From contig JAKCOZ010000059.1 in assembly GCA_022605955.1 (NCBI GenBank), positions 2,232,001 to 2,296,000 on the forward strand: a DNA stretch of 64,000 bases. Reading direction: 5' to 3'. The number at the start of each line of letters is the position of its first letter. Positions within the stretch are counted from its first letter, which is position 1. The notes beneath the pieces are model-generated. The model saw only the letters and a list, made by a program, of their open reading frames with translations, searched no databases and was not told the origin of the DNA. The position numbers and the translations under genes are program-made. Shown here one piece after another: positions 27,001-37,000 of this stretch. The DNA comes from Rallus limicola (taxonomy: Eukaryota; Chordata; Aves; Gruiformes; Rallidae).

Positions 27001-30000
27001 GACAGGAAGAAGAGGAGTTCTCAAACCACAGTACGGGTTTGAAGCTATTTTGCTTGCCATTCTATCACCTCTCAGTCACAGATCAGAAAAAAACAGAAGC
27101 ATTTTTAAGCTACAGTTGTAACATGATAAGCTATGGACAATATCATTAGCTATGCTAAGTGGATCCACAGGAAAGCACACCATGCTCAAAGGTCTTATCA
27201 GAAGAGCATCTCTTAAAAATGCTACTGTAGAGGAGTCACACAGCAGCTTTGAGATAATTATTACTACGGAGTACTGTAGATGCCTATCTTGGACACTCTA
27301 TCCTACCAATCTGAGTATCCAAGAAGAACCGTTCCTTACCCTGTGGGAAATACTGTGGCTTGCAGTGCTATTAACTATGCTCTATCAATTGGCTTTGGGG
27401 TAATATTGCAGCCCCTGAAAGAGAGTCATCGTTACATTATGTTCTCAGCACCGAACAAATAAGCAATTGCTTTAGAGGACTAAGTTTATGAAACATATAG
27501 ATTGAAATGTCAAAGGTAACCTGGAGCATAAGAGAACCCAATGGGGCTATACCCTTTTCTGCAACTTTCAGTGTGCACTTTGAAATCTACAGCTCAAATT
27601 AGCAGGTATTTAGAGTACCATCAGTTATAGGGCTCCTCAGCAATCATCAGCTATGACACACTGCTTCTGGTTCCTTAGTGAAACACCTCAATTACTCCTT
27701 CATCCTGTCCTTTTATTGTGGGCTGTTAAACCTTGCCATCCTTTCAGTCAAGTGGCTTGAAAGGAGTTGTTATTCCTTAACATTTTTATGGTGTGGGGAG
27801 ATTCTGAATGAATAGCACTTTGCTGCCAAGGTGGCTAGCATAAAGGAATTTCTTCTGACAATTTTTAAACACATTAGGTTTTCCACACTATTGAAAAGAA
27901 CCTTTACAAAAAGCAGCAGTGAGTTTAGGTGCTATAAATCAACAATCCCCCTAAATGTTAGTGAAATATTTTCAGAGCACAAGGTACATGTGGGAATGCC
28001 TGTCTCTGGGTTGCTGCACTCCCTTGCATTACTTTGTTTTTTTAATCTCGTGATTAGTGTCAACATCTGTGGAGTCAAGAGAAATGTTGGAAGTCATTCA
28101 AAATCACGAGGCATTACTGGATGATCTTCAAAGTGATATTCATCAAGCAGTCAGCAACTTAGGTGACTTGCAGAGAATATTTGAAAGCAACGGTACGAGC
28201 ATGGTGTTAGAAGTAAACCAGAGCAATTCAGGTGAGAGGTCTGATGCAGAATTACCCTCCTGCCAAGGGGCCCTGTAAAACCACACAGAGCAGAAAGAAC
28301 CACCCCCCCCCCCCCAAAAAAAAAAAAAAAAGACCTGGTATTCCTCAGTCTGCTGGTTGTTTTCGAAGAGAATGCAACTGGTTGCAATTCCAACACAGAT
28401 GAATCAACCACATTCAAGAATAATTTGAAAGGGGAAATGAGGTGAAAGGCAGATTCCTTTGCGCTTTTCTGGAATTACAGAGCATGAATATGGAATAAGG
28501 AGGTTGCTTATATTCAAAATTTGTTAGCTTACTATTCTGCTTCTATGGCTTCTTTCTCTTCTGTGGGGATGCAGAGTTTTGGTTTAGTTTTTGTTCTTTT
28601 TTCATAATCATCCACTACACTGATGTGTGGAATACTGGTACGTTAAAACAATTGTACTTTTCAACCCTTCTCTGGAACATTATTCCTGTTGTATGTAAGA
28701 GGGAGAGGAGCGGGGAAGGGGAGGAAGAGGTATTGAAATTGACCTACTAAAGCAAGCTAAAAACTTTCTAATGATACATACTATTTCCCTTGGTGAACTT
28801 CAAGGTGCTGAAATTTGAACATTAAAGTTAGAAATCAGATCTTAGTATAATTCACACTTGGAACAGATATTTCCAGATTTTTCATGTAATTTAGTCCTGG
28901 CCTGGAACATTCATCTGTTGAGATGTATAAATTTGTGAAGGAAGAAGGTGCATTGTAGTAAGCATCAGAAAAGAACAACATTCTGACACAATCAAACAAG
29001 CACCATCCCACCAGCTAAGTACTGCTGTGAGAAGGGGCAGTTATGGCCACTTACAAAACTCCCTGTCCTGGGGTTTTACAACACAGTGTTTTTATAAGCT
29101 TAAACAGAATAGTCAGTACATTATATCTAAGTAACTGTCTGCAGACTCAAAGACACAGCAGGCTTCACAGTAACCTTGATTTAAAGCGGGGCTATTTTTG
29201 CAATTGTCAGAGTTGATCTTGTGGTCAGATTTTGAGGACTGAAATGGCAGTTACTAATGAAAAATGCATAGCTGAGTTTTACCCTGGCTGGATTAAGATG
29301 TGTTCCAAAAGCAGAATTTAAATTGAATTATTTTTTTAAAACTGTGTTAACAGATCTCCAGGAAAGGCTCGTGCAGGAGGTTTTGTTTCCCCATGTGGAG
29401 AACTTTCTAAGAAAACATTTTAACCCAATGTGGGCAAGCTTCAACAAAAGCTTACAGAACCTCTCGAACATGGTAAGAAACCTGTCTCATGATGTGGAAG
29501 CCAACAAGAAAAGCATAGAAAGATTCCAAGAGAGCACTGTGCCCAAGAAGGAATTCCAGGATCTGGGAACAAAGTTTGAATCAAAAGTCCAAGAAAACAC
29601 AGTGAAAGTTGATCAGGTGAAGAGAGACATAGAGAATCAGTTGCAAATGCAGCAGGCTCATATTCACTATAATCTCACCATGCTCAAGGCAGATACTGAA
29701 ACAAAGCTCAAGAAGTTTCATAAGATACAGCAGTCCCATTTCTTAGCTTTGAACAACAGTGCAGCAAACATGAAACGAGAGCAAAGCAATCTTGAAAATA
29801 AACTTGAGACTTTGAGAAAGAATTTAACAGAACTCTTATCACATCATGGTCCCAAAGATGAAAACACACAGTTAACTATCAGGCAAATGAATGACATTCT
29901 GTCAGGACACACAAAGCAGCTTAAAGAACTTTACATGGAGTCAGATGTGGCCTTTCAGAATATTGCGGTTTTAGAGAGGTGGTTTAAGGAGTTAAAAAAG

Positions 30001-32629
30001 AATATCTCCAAGTATAGACCAGAAGATCTTACAGTAACTTTAATGGAGAAAACTCTTATTATGGAAGAAGACAAAGCAGCAATGGAAAGGCAGATATCAG
30101 AGCTTAACTATACTCTCTCCAGTCTTCGGGAAAACTATTCAGATTTGTTGAGGTACATGGAGGAATGTAATTGCCAGAGAATATCTTCTGACACTGATGT
30201 CCTGGAGGAAGATTTAAAGAATATCACTTATTCCCTTGAAGGCACTCAATCAAAGGATGCAAAGCACCTGGAGTCGGTTTTCAGAGATCTCTTGAGGAAT
30301 GAAATTGAAGAGCTCTCCTCAGCTTTTCCAACTATCTATCAGTCCCTTAACCTCCGTCAAGAAGAAAGCAGACAGCTTCAATCACAAGTCATGTCTTTCT
30401 CAGAAGATATAGGCTTCTTGAAGAAGAATGATGAAGAAATTCATCGACACATCAAGTATCTTAACAGTTCTTTCAGCTCTCTTTTGGAAGATGCTATGCG
30501 GCATGAAGTAGCACTGGAGTCTTTACTGGGAGAAGAATTTATGGAAGTCTTGTTGGAAGATGATCCTAGTATCATCATATCATCAGTATCTCAGCTGCAA
30601 GAATCTCTCAGACATATCTCAGACAAACTCCATGGACAAAACATGACTTTGGAATCTATTATGAAGAGATTTAATCTCCTGGAAAGAGGTCAACAGAATC
30701 ATCATGATGCTCGTACATCTCCTAAGCATCACAAAGAAGAAACACAAACGTTCTCTACTCTAGATGAGGGTAGTAGTCAACGCAGCATTGTAGAACATAT
30801 GGAACCTAACTATGAGGCTGCCAAAGATGACTCCCTGGAAAGCTCTGCTTATAATGACATCATGACTTTGAAGAATGATATCAAACACCTGAGCCTGGCA
30901 ATCAAGAGTCATGAATCCAGAAGTGACATGAATCTCTGCTGCAATCATACTATAGCAAATGTAATTGAGCCACTCAATACTTCTGTTGAAATTCTCTCAG
31001 GAGATTTAGCAACCATCAAGCAGGAGCTGGAGGAACATCTGCTGATTTTTAAAAAGCTATTTGGAAGCAACGAAGAATTAGTTGCCTCAAACATAAGTCT
31101 GGATGTTTCAAAGATTCAGTCAATGCTGACCAGAAAAGTGAGAAGGCAACAGAAAGGCCAAGACAAGCAAAGAGACAAGAAAAAGCCTGAGAAGCACAGA
31201 GAAAACACGCAAGTGATAGGTGGAAGAAACACAGTGCAGACAGAACTTTCAGAAAAGGGTGGGTTCTTTTCTTTTACTTGCTCATGTGCAGGTCTAGTGT
31301 CCTTCTGAGACCTGCTGTACATTCTACATGCACGCAGCATATTAACTCTGGGGCCTGTCTGGTACCCTGTGGGATGCTGGAGAGAGAAATTCTGTTATTT
31401 ACATCCTCCCCCACCTTCAAAATAAGCTGTTTGAGTGAGAAACAATTTGATACACTGCTGCATTTTGCTCAAGGCCTATAAAATCACACATTACAGCTTC
31501 TGTGAAATTGGCCTTGAACTAACTCAATTTCAGATGTTTAGAATGCAAATTTCATTTGCAGATGCTCGTGATAATGAAGAAGTAGCAGTTTTTTCAAGCT
31601 GATGGGGAGTGCTAGGCTTTCTGGTCTTGCTTCTTTCCCCTGTTGTCTGGAAGGAGCATACTCAAAGCACCAAATCCTTCCTAACATGGACAGATACATT
31701 AAATGAACTGCTATAACCTGCACAAGAGGAACATGGAGGACTGACCAGAGAACATGCTCTCTCTTCTATGACAATGCTTCAAAGACAAGTTTTCAGTTTA
31801 CTGTGACTGGCTAGGTCCCTTTCACTGTAAATAGTTGTCCATAAGCACCTGGTAATCACAACCTCCACAGCTTTAGCTTTCATCACAGTAGCCTTGGTTA
31901 TGGACATATAACACAGAGCAAAAATCATCCCCTTTAGGCACCTGCAAAACTGTAGTTAAGATTGAATAAGCAGAGAATGTATTTCAAACTAATTTTAGGA
32001 CAGCAAAAAAGCTCTACTTCCCCCTCCCCCCCCCTTCCTCTCCTAGTTAGTGTCAGTAGTAGTTTGGATATTTCCAGAGAACCATTTGATCTAATCCCAG
32101 GCACATCCCCATTTAAAGCATTTAGCTGTGCAAAGCAGCATACAGAAATCAGGTCTGGTAGGGTTTGTCTCTCTCCCACCCTGATGATCCCAGGGAGAGG
32201 AGCGCTCACTACTAAAATCCAGTTCCTCTTTCTTTTCCAGACTCATTGGTGGCATTCCATGTAGGATTCTCAAAAGGAAAGGATAAAGACAAAACTCTGA
32301 AGTTTAATGAAACTTACCTCAATTATGGAAACAGCTATTTCCCTGAGCATGGCTACTTTAAAGCACCACATAAAGGTGTCTACCTGTTTGTCGTCTCTGT
32401 GGAGTTCAGTTCAGGACCAGCATTAGGACAACTCTCCTTTAGCCGTGGGTACAAAAGAACTCTCTCAAGCGGCCAGAGGAAAGCACCAGATGGAAACACC
32501 ATGACTACTTTTGCTATGGCAGAGATGGAGAAGGGGGAAAAAGTGTGCTTTGAATTGCTGCAGGGTTCTGTAGTGAAGCGGAGTCCACCTGGGACAACAA
32601 TGGCTGGATTCCTAATATTTAAAACTTGA
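11786..32629 (+). CDS. MMRN2: Multimerin-2, complete seven-exon gene
   Basis: This gene encodes an EMILIN/multimerin-family extracellular-matrix glycoprotein of endothelium. The exons are 11786-12063, 24658-24780, 26063-26169, 26962-27030, 28058-28231, 29354-31258 and 32241-32629. They total 3045 nt, giving 1014 residues plus stop, against about 949 in human. The order is signal peptide (about 1-15), acidic linker (16-93), EMI domain (94-166, seven cysteines), linker, long coiled-coil-prone region (about 250-840), basic stretch (844-866) and C1q domain (about 886-1014). All introns are GT-AG and phases join without a break. Conserved landmarks are NWC at the EMI start, [13 protein letters not shown] at 522-525, CC at 779-780 and SYFPEHGYF in C1q. 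Fifteen N-glycosylation sequons lie in the large exon. The ATG has A at -3; an in-frame GTG 18 nt upstream is not needed. Confidence 0.95.
14577..14614. repeat. Tandem pair of an 18-bp unit
   Basis: The unit TGTAAAATAATCCTCATG occurs at 14577-14594 and again, identically, at 14597-14614, with two bases (tg) between, giving a 20-bp period. It sits immediately upstream of a CR1 fragment. It probably arose by replication slippage or by repair at the insertion junction. Confidence 0.9.
14620..14829 (+). mobile_element. CR1 LINE 3'-end fragment
   Basis: The segment reads 'ttagatgttaggaaaaaaa', 'ctggaagaggctgcccaggg', 'ggcaggaatggttggactcg' and 'tttccaaccttgtaattctg', and ends 'tgattct'. These are diagnostic phrases of the CR1 3' untranslated region in plus orientation, including the characteristic terminal attctgtgattct repeat. 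The copy is 5'-truncated, noncoding and lies in MMRN2 intron 1. Confidence 0.88.
17610..17906 (-). mobile_element. CR1 LINE fragment with reverse-transcriptase remnant
   Basis: On the minus strand this encodes a CR1 reverse-transcriptase piece ([16 protein letters not shown], then QHGFTKGRS) from about 17906 to 17703. It then passes abruptly into the CR1 3' end (gttggtggccctgcctgtgg, then the ttctatgattctgtgag terminus at 17610). Most of the reverse transcriptase and everything between is missing, so this copy carries an internal deletion as well as 5' truncation. It is nonfunctional. It lies in MMRN2 intron 1, antisense to the gene. Confidence 0.88.
24658..24780 (+). CDS. MMRN2: MMRN2 exon 2: first half of the EMI domain
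   Basis: This exon completes Gly93 and encodes residues 94-133 plus two bases of Met134. It begins [17 protein letters not shown] and ends [11 protein letters not shown]. It supplies EMI cysteines 96, 110, 123 and 130. Flanks are CACTAG before and GTAAGT after. EMI domains mediate multimerisation and protein contacts in EMILINs and multimerins. Confidence 0.94.
24781..26062. other. MMRN2: MMRN2 intron 2
   Basis: This 1.28 kb intron has GTAAGT at its start and CCCCAG at its end. It contains A-rich runs near 25029-25070 and 25116-25128 and a short imperfect 'tactcctg' repeat near 25811-25850. No gene was recognised. Confidence 0.8.
26063..26169 (+). CDS. MMRN2: MMRN2 exon 3: second half of the EMI domain
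   Basis: This exon encodes residues 134-169 plus one base. The reading [18 protein letters not shown] is followed by the CCPGY motif (Cys157, Cys158) and the last EMI cysteine, 166. It ends at the donor GTAAGG. The CCPGY signature is the hallmark of EMI domains. Confidence 0.95.
26170..26961. other. MMRN2: MMRN2 intron 3
   Basis: This 0.79 kb intron runs from GTAAGG to TTGCAG. Open frames on both strands here are short and have no support. Nothing else was recognised. Confidence 0.8.
26962..27030 (+). CDS. MMRN2: MMRN2 exon 4: linker after EMI
   Basis: This short 69-nt exon encodes [20 protein letters not shown] and a few more residues (170-192). It is an acidic linker equivalent to the Pro/Glu-rich stretch after EMI in mammalian MMRN2. 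It is flanked by TTGCAG and GTACGG, and its phase (1 in, 1 out) joins exon 3 to exon 5. Sequence conservation is low, so the call rests on frame, splice sites and position. Confidence 0.82.
27031..28057. other. MMRN2: MMRN2 intron 4
   Basis: This 1.03 kb intron runs from GTACGG to GATTAG. No other feature was recognised; the open frames are short. Confidence 0.75.
28058..28231 (+). CDS. MMRN2: MMRN2 exon 5: start of the coiled-coil region
   Basis: This exon encodes residues 193-250. It includes [20 protein letters not shown], which matches the heptad-bearing segment of human MMRN2 (QEHLLGDLQNDVHRV), and ends VLEVNQSNS. It has two N-glycosylation sequons (NGT and NQS). Flanks are GATTAG and GTGAGA. 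The alignment with the human segment makes the exon secure. Confidence 0.92.
28232..29353. other. MMRN2: MMRN2 intron 5
   Basis: This 1.12 kb intron runs from GTGAGA to TAACAG. It contains a C13 run joined to an A16 run at 28303-28331. No gene was recognised. Confidence 0.8.
28303..28331. repeat. Homopolymer C13-A16 tract
   Basis: Thirteen C followed directly by sixteen A lie in MMRN2 intron 5. Such tracts slip easily, so the length is likely variable and may carry assembly error. A similar C15-A6 tract lies at 57921-57941. Confidence 0.95.
29354..31258 (+). CDS. MMRN2: MMRN2 exon 6: coiled-coil core
   Basis: This 1905-nt exon encodes residues 251-885. It starts [18 protein letters not shown], which matches human MMRN2, and is rich in Leu, Glu, Lys and Gln with heptad-like spacing. 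It carries fifteen N-X-S/T sequons and two conserved cysteine clusters (CNC at 522-524, CC at 779-780). Near the end is a Lys/Arg-rich run (844-866) equivalent to the basic stretch before C1q in mammals. The open frame extends from 29323 to 31308, but the real borders are TAACAG before 29354 and the donor GTGGGT after 31258, which give the right phase for the C1q exon. Confidence 0.95.
31259..32240. other. MMRN2: MMRN2 intron 6
   Basis: This 0.98 kb intron runs from GTGGGT to TTCCAG. The donor is weaker than the others in the gene. A C-rich stretch lies near 32022-32034. Nothing else was recognised. Confidence 0.78.
32241..32629 (+). CDS. MMRN2: MMRN2 exon 7: C1q domain and stop
   Basis: This last exon encodes residues 886-1014 and the TGA stop. 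It holds a complete C1q globular domain: AFHVGFSKG, then [36 protein letters not shown], and the terminal [11 protein letters not shown]. Aromatic and glycine positions of the C1q beta-sandwich are present. C1q domains of this family trimerise. The acceptor is CTTTTCCAG. The 3' UTR follows directly. Confidence 0.96.
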
Positions 32630-34000
32630 ATACTGACATTTTGTCTTATTGGTATCTTTCCATAGATGCAATGGATCAGTTCACTATTGCTTCATCTGTG
32701 ATGTACTCAATCCTACTGCATGTGTTTAAACATAGCACTACCCTAGATTTGTCTTCATGCTTCTTTTCTGGAAGTGTTTGGCTTTTGATTAGTTGCTTAT
32801 GAGCAGCAATGGAAGGAGCATACTCCTTCCATGGACTCCAAATGTCATGGCACACACATTCCCAAATCCTTACACTGTGAGAATTGCACCTATTCAGAAA
32901 AAAAACTTTGGGGACCTTCTTTGGTTATATAAACACAAATATTTTCTCTTTTCCTTCGCATAAAGAGTATTCTCCCACAGCACATACCCCTACCACTGGC
33001 AAGGAAAAACTTTTAGGAAGGACTCTTCCTACGTAAACTCTCATATTTTGTCAATAGCAGCTTAAAACCAAGACGCCAGGCATATTTTGCCTTTTAGTTC
33101 TCTGTGGACCACAGGCGGGCACAGACTGCCTTGAAAACATCTGCAACTCACTCCAATGTTTCAGTCTGTGTACAACAGGAACCTTACAAGAGATTGATCA
33201 AACCCCATAAAAGGCACCCTATGCTAGTATTTGTAGGCAAGGATCTTAGAAATGGCCTGGTCTCTGCTGTATTTCAACTACACTACCCCCAAAAAATAAT
33301 AGCAATATAACAATAATTCTAGGAATTACACCTGCATTTAGACATTAAGAAAATGTGAACAATATTCAAAAAAATATTAGTGAAAATGCAGTTTGCTTCT
33401 AAAGTTAGCCCTGAAGAGCATCATGAATTCAGCCCAGAGCTCGGCATTTAGTGAATTGTTTAAAACCAAGCAAATAAAACCAACAACAAAGGAGGAAGCT
33501 CACCAGGCTACTGTCATTGTTACATATTACATCAAATTGTAATTCAGGTAAACCAAAGAATAGAGTTCCTAAACTGTGGACTTTTTTTTGGGTGTCCAAA
33601 ATCTCAAGATCACCGTGTCTGGTTCTAAACTGTTCTTCTGTCAAAGAAACATCCCAAAGTTTTTAATTTTAAAAGAAGTTAAATTACAGTGGCAGTTCTC
33701 CTTGTCTGTCCTAATGCCTTACATAGCAATATTTAAACAAATCTGTGGAAGTGAGATACATTTAGAAATTCCCAGTATTTTTTTATAGAAGAGGTAAACT
33801 CTTGCTACATATTTTATGCCCTTTTAAGATAACAATTTTAATCAGAAATCTATACTGTTTCTAATGGGTTTTCTCCCCAGCTATTCGTTCTCCTAAGCAA
33901 CACAAAACTACAAAATCATTAAAAACCACATTGGTACCAATACACACGTCACTTAAGACAATAGTTTGACAAGCAGACAACATGTATCTTTTGAAATAAA
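32630..34000 (+). other. MMRN2: MMRN2 3' UTR (extent inferred)
   Basis: The sequence after the stop is transcribed 3' UTR to an uncertain point. AATAAA hexamers on the plus strand at 33473-33478 and 33995-34000 are candidate poly(A) signals; the second is followed by a GT-rich stretch. A perfect 10-bp hairpin lies at 32809-32832. The end cannot be fixed from sequence. Confidence 0.45.
32809..32832 (+). other. Perfect hairpin in the MMRN2 3' UTR
   Basis: The arm ATGGAAGGAG (32809-32818) is the exact reverse complement of CTCCTTCCAT (32823-32832), with the loop CATA between. The ten-base stem is perfect. It lies about 180 bases after the MMRN2 stop codon, so it would form in the mRNA. Confidence 0.85.
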
Positions 34001-37000
34001 GCTACAAAGCAGTTGTAGCTACTAACTGCCAAGCAGATTGTTCTTCTGCATCCTGAAAAATCCAAACGACTAAAAATGATCTCCCATCACATGAGATTAA
34101 TAGGCTAATGAGTCTCCCCATATACCCATCACCTCCCCGCAGCAGGCAGCACAACGTGCCCGCTATCTGTCCCATAGGTAGCTTAAGTATCTGAGGGAAG
34201 AAAGAGAGAAGAAAAATTTGAAGATGTGAAAAGTCAAAAGGGAAGAAAAGGATCAAATTGTAAGACCGGGTTCTTTCAGTTCAAAGCTCCTGCACTGGGG
34301 CAACCCAGATGTTTTTACCAGTGGTCCTCCAGTTGGGGGCCTTTGCAGTGACAGCATTCTGCAGTGCTGAGCGTGCTGCTCAGGCCAGGGTAGCTCAAGG
34401 GATGCCCCATCTTCAGGGCACACCAATTCTGCACAGAAGCGTCAACTGGAACAAAACCCATGCAGCTACATGGAAAAGGACATGGTAGGTCCTGGATAGG
34501 ACAGCAGCTCATTCTGACAGGACTTTCAAAGGTTTGGATTCATTGTGCTTACCAGAGTTTACTTTTGTTGAAGAGTAAGCCAGGCAAGTTCAGAGATCGA
34601 CTCCAGAGCCAACACAAGGTTAACATAAAGATGTTACACGTTTTAAGTTAGCAACCTGCTTATACAAAGAAACTGGCAAACTCTCATTTTTAGACTATGT
34701 AGCAAAAAGTAACAAAAAATAATGTGTTAAAACATTTAGTCTCCTTCTCAGGCAACAAGAAGAAAATGATTAAGCCACTGGGCTGTAGTAACTTTTAATT
34801 TTTTTTTTCAATACAGCAGCTTTTTAATAAATTCCCATTTCAACCATCTCTCAAATACAAGCAAACCATTTGACTACTGGTATAAATGTCCTTAAACACC
34901 CCCACACTCCCTGCACACTTTCATTGTTTGCTGGCTTTTAGGGGTTTGCTGTTTATTTTGTGAGTTTAACAAAGCCACATCACGATGACCTCCCTGTTTG
35001 GGTAACAAGCAAGAGAAACCATTTTTATGAAGACACAGCAGATTCCAGATTAGGTCCTAAAGGAAAGAAAAATACTAAGAGGACAAGGAGGATTAATTTA
35101 CTTTTATTTAAAAAAAAAAGAAAAAGCAGCTTGGTTTGCTTTGTGGATTAAGAACAGGGCTTTTCAAGCATGAATAACAAACTGAAGCTGACCACAAGCA
35201 TTAGGAAAAGAGCTATAAGAGCAGACAAGTCACTTCAGTTTCTTTCATAGGAGATGACTAAGACTAGCATGCCTGACAGCTGTGTCAGCCAAGCACCAAT
35301 AGGCACAGCAACATGCATCCTTACTCTACGATATAGATACATATGTATCATCAACCTGAGCCTCCTATTTAAAGAGAAAAGAAAATAAATAAAAAGCAGA
35401 AAAAAAGATTTTCCAACTTCTCTTAGTATTTCTAAAAATCCTGTAACTGCCAGAAAATACTGCCGATACCTCAGGTTTCTGGACCTCAAGGTCCTTATAA
35501 AAGATATTAAAAAAAAAAAAAAGCTGTGCTTGTTAATGCCTTTACATTATTATTTTGTTACTAAAACTTACTGCTTTATGAAAGCCAGTATCTTACAGTG
35601 CTTTACATTTTAAAGTCTCCTGATTTATTTTTTTTTAACATTACAAAGATGATCTCCTTCCTTCACTCAAAATGCAAGTACCTGTTGTATATCAACAATT
35701 TTACTATCCATAGATCCATCAATGCCTGAATTTTTCCATCAGATTAATTTGAACCCATTTCAGATATTCACAGCATGCAAATCCATGGTGGTCACCCCTC
35801 AGGAACCAGATTCATGAGATGGTCAACCCACACTAGTGGTCCTCTCCCGATACAAATTCACAGCCAGTATTGACTTAGTACATTAACATCAATCAATGAG
35901 AAAGACTGAAGTGGCATTCTGGGGAGAGGTGAAGATAAAGCTGCAGAAGAGATTAATGAAATTCATGGGACTAAGTTGGATCCTTTGTGAAATTAGTGAT
36001 GATCCTACAAATTTATTTAAAAGCTTGTGATTCTCTTCACTGACTACCCAGTATGCTTTTTGGGTTGCACACAAAATATTCCTGTGGGATTTTTAGACAT
36101 GACACTGGACATGGCTGCTTCCTTCTTAAATACTGGCATAAGCTCATCAATAACACATATAGAGGTCAAAAATAATTGTACACAGACAATGTGATACTTA
36201 TTATTAGCAGGCAGTAGAATTTATTTTCATTTACCAAACCTCCCAGTTTTTCAAAAGGCTCTTCCTAACTGTAGGACATAGCACCATCCTGTGGTCATTT
36301 CTTGAAACAACATCAGGGAAAAAAATGCTCATCACAAGGAATGATACAGACTTTCAGTTATCCACAGTATTTTCATTACGACCTCCTGTAACCTCAATGT
36401 AAAAAATCCCAGTTTTCAATCCAAACACTATCAGTAGCCACAACCATAAGAAAAAGCTTAAAGCTTTTCCAAGGTGCAACTAATTGTAAGAAGTGAACTG
36501 TGATTTCGTGGTATATTGAAAAAAAAAAAAAAAAGGTTTAAAACTACATACAGTCTGGTCTTCCACTGTACTTTCCAGAACTCTAATGCAAGAATCCAAC
36601 ATTTGACTTTACAGGGGGAAAAAAAGTGTTAAAATTATCTTTACAATACACTGATATACACTGGTAACAGTTTATATGATGCTCAGATATTAAAACTTTC
36701 TGGCTACTGTAAAAAAATCTTTAAAGCTAAGATTATTCCTGATGAAAGGCAAAAAGAGCCCAGAAATTTATCATCTTCCTGCTTGCAAATGAAAAGTGAA
36801 CTCTATGGAGAGTAGCAGACAACACATTTCTGCAATGAGAAAATAAACCCTCAGACTTTACAGAATTGTGTACTCACAGATGAGAAATCCCCTTGATTGG
36901 TCTTCATTAGCTTGAATCATAAAATAGAGTGAATTTAGCAGGCTATACAGAAGCACCTGTATAGTTTTGTAACTAACACACCTAGGAGGTATATTACCTC

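Noticed and set aside
29323..29353. Start of the long MMRN2 open frame as a translation start
   Set aside because: These bases are intron; TAACAG before 29354 is the acceptor and phase joins exon 5 exactly.
31259..31308. C-terminal end of the long MMRN2 open frame
   Set aside because: This is read-through into intron 6; the donor at 31259 restores the frame into the C1q exon.
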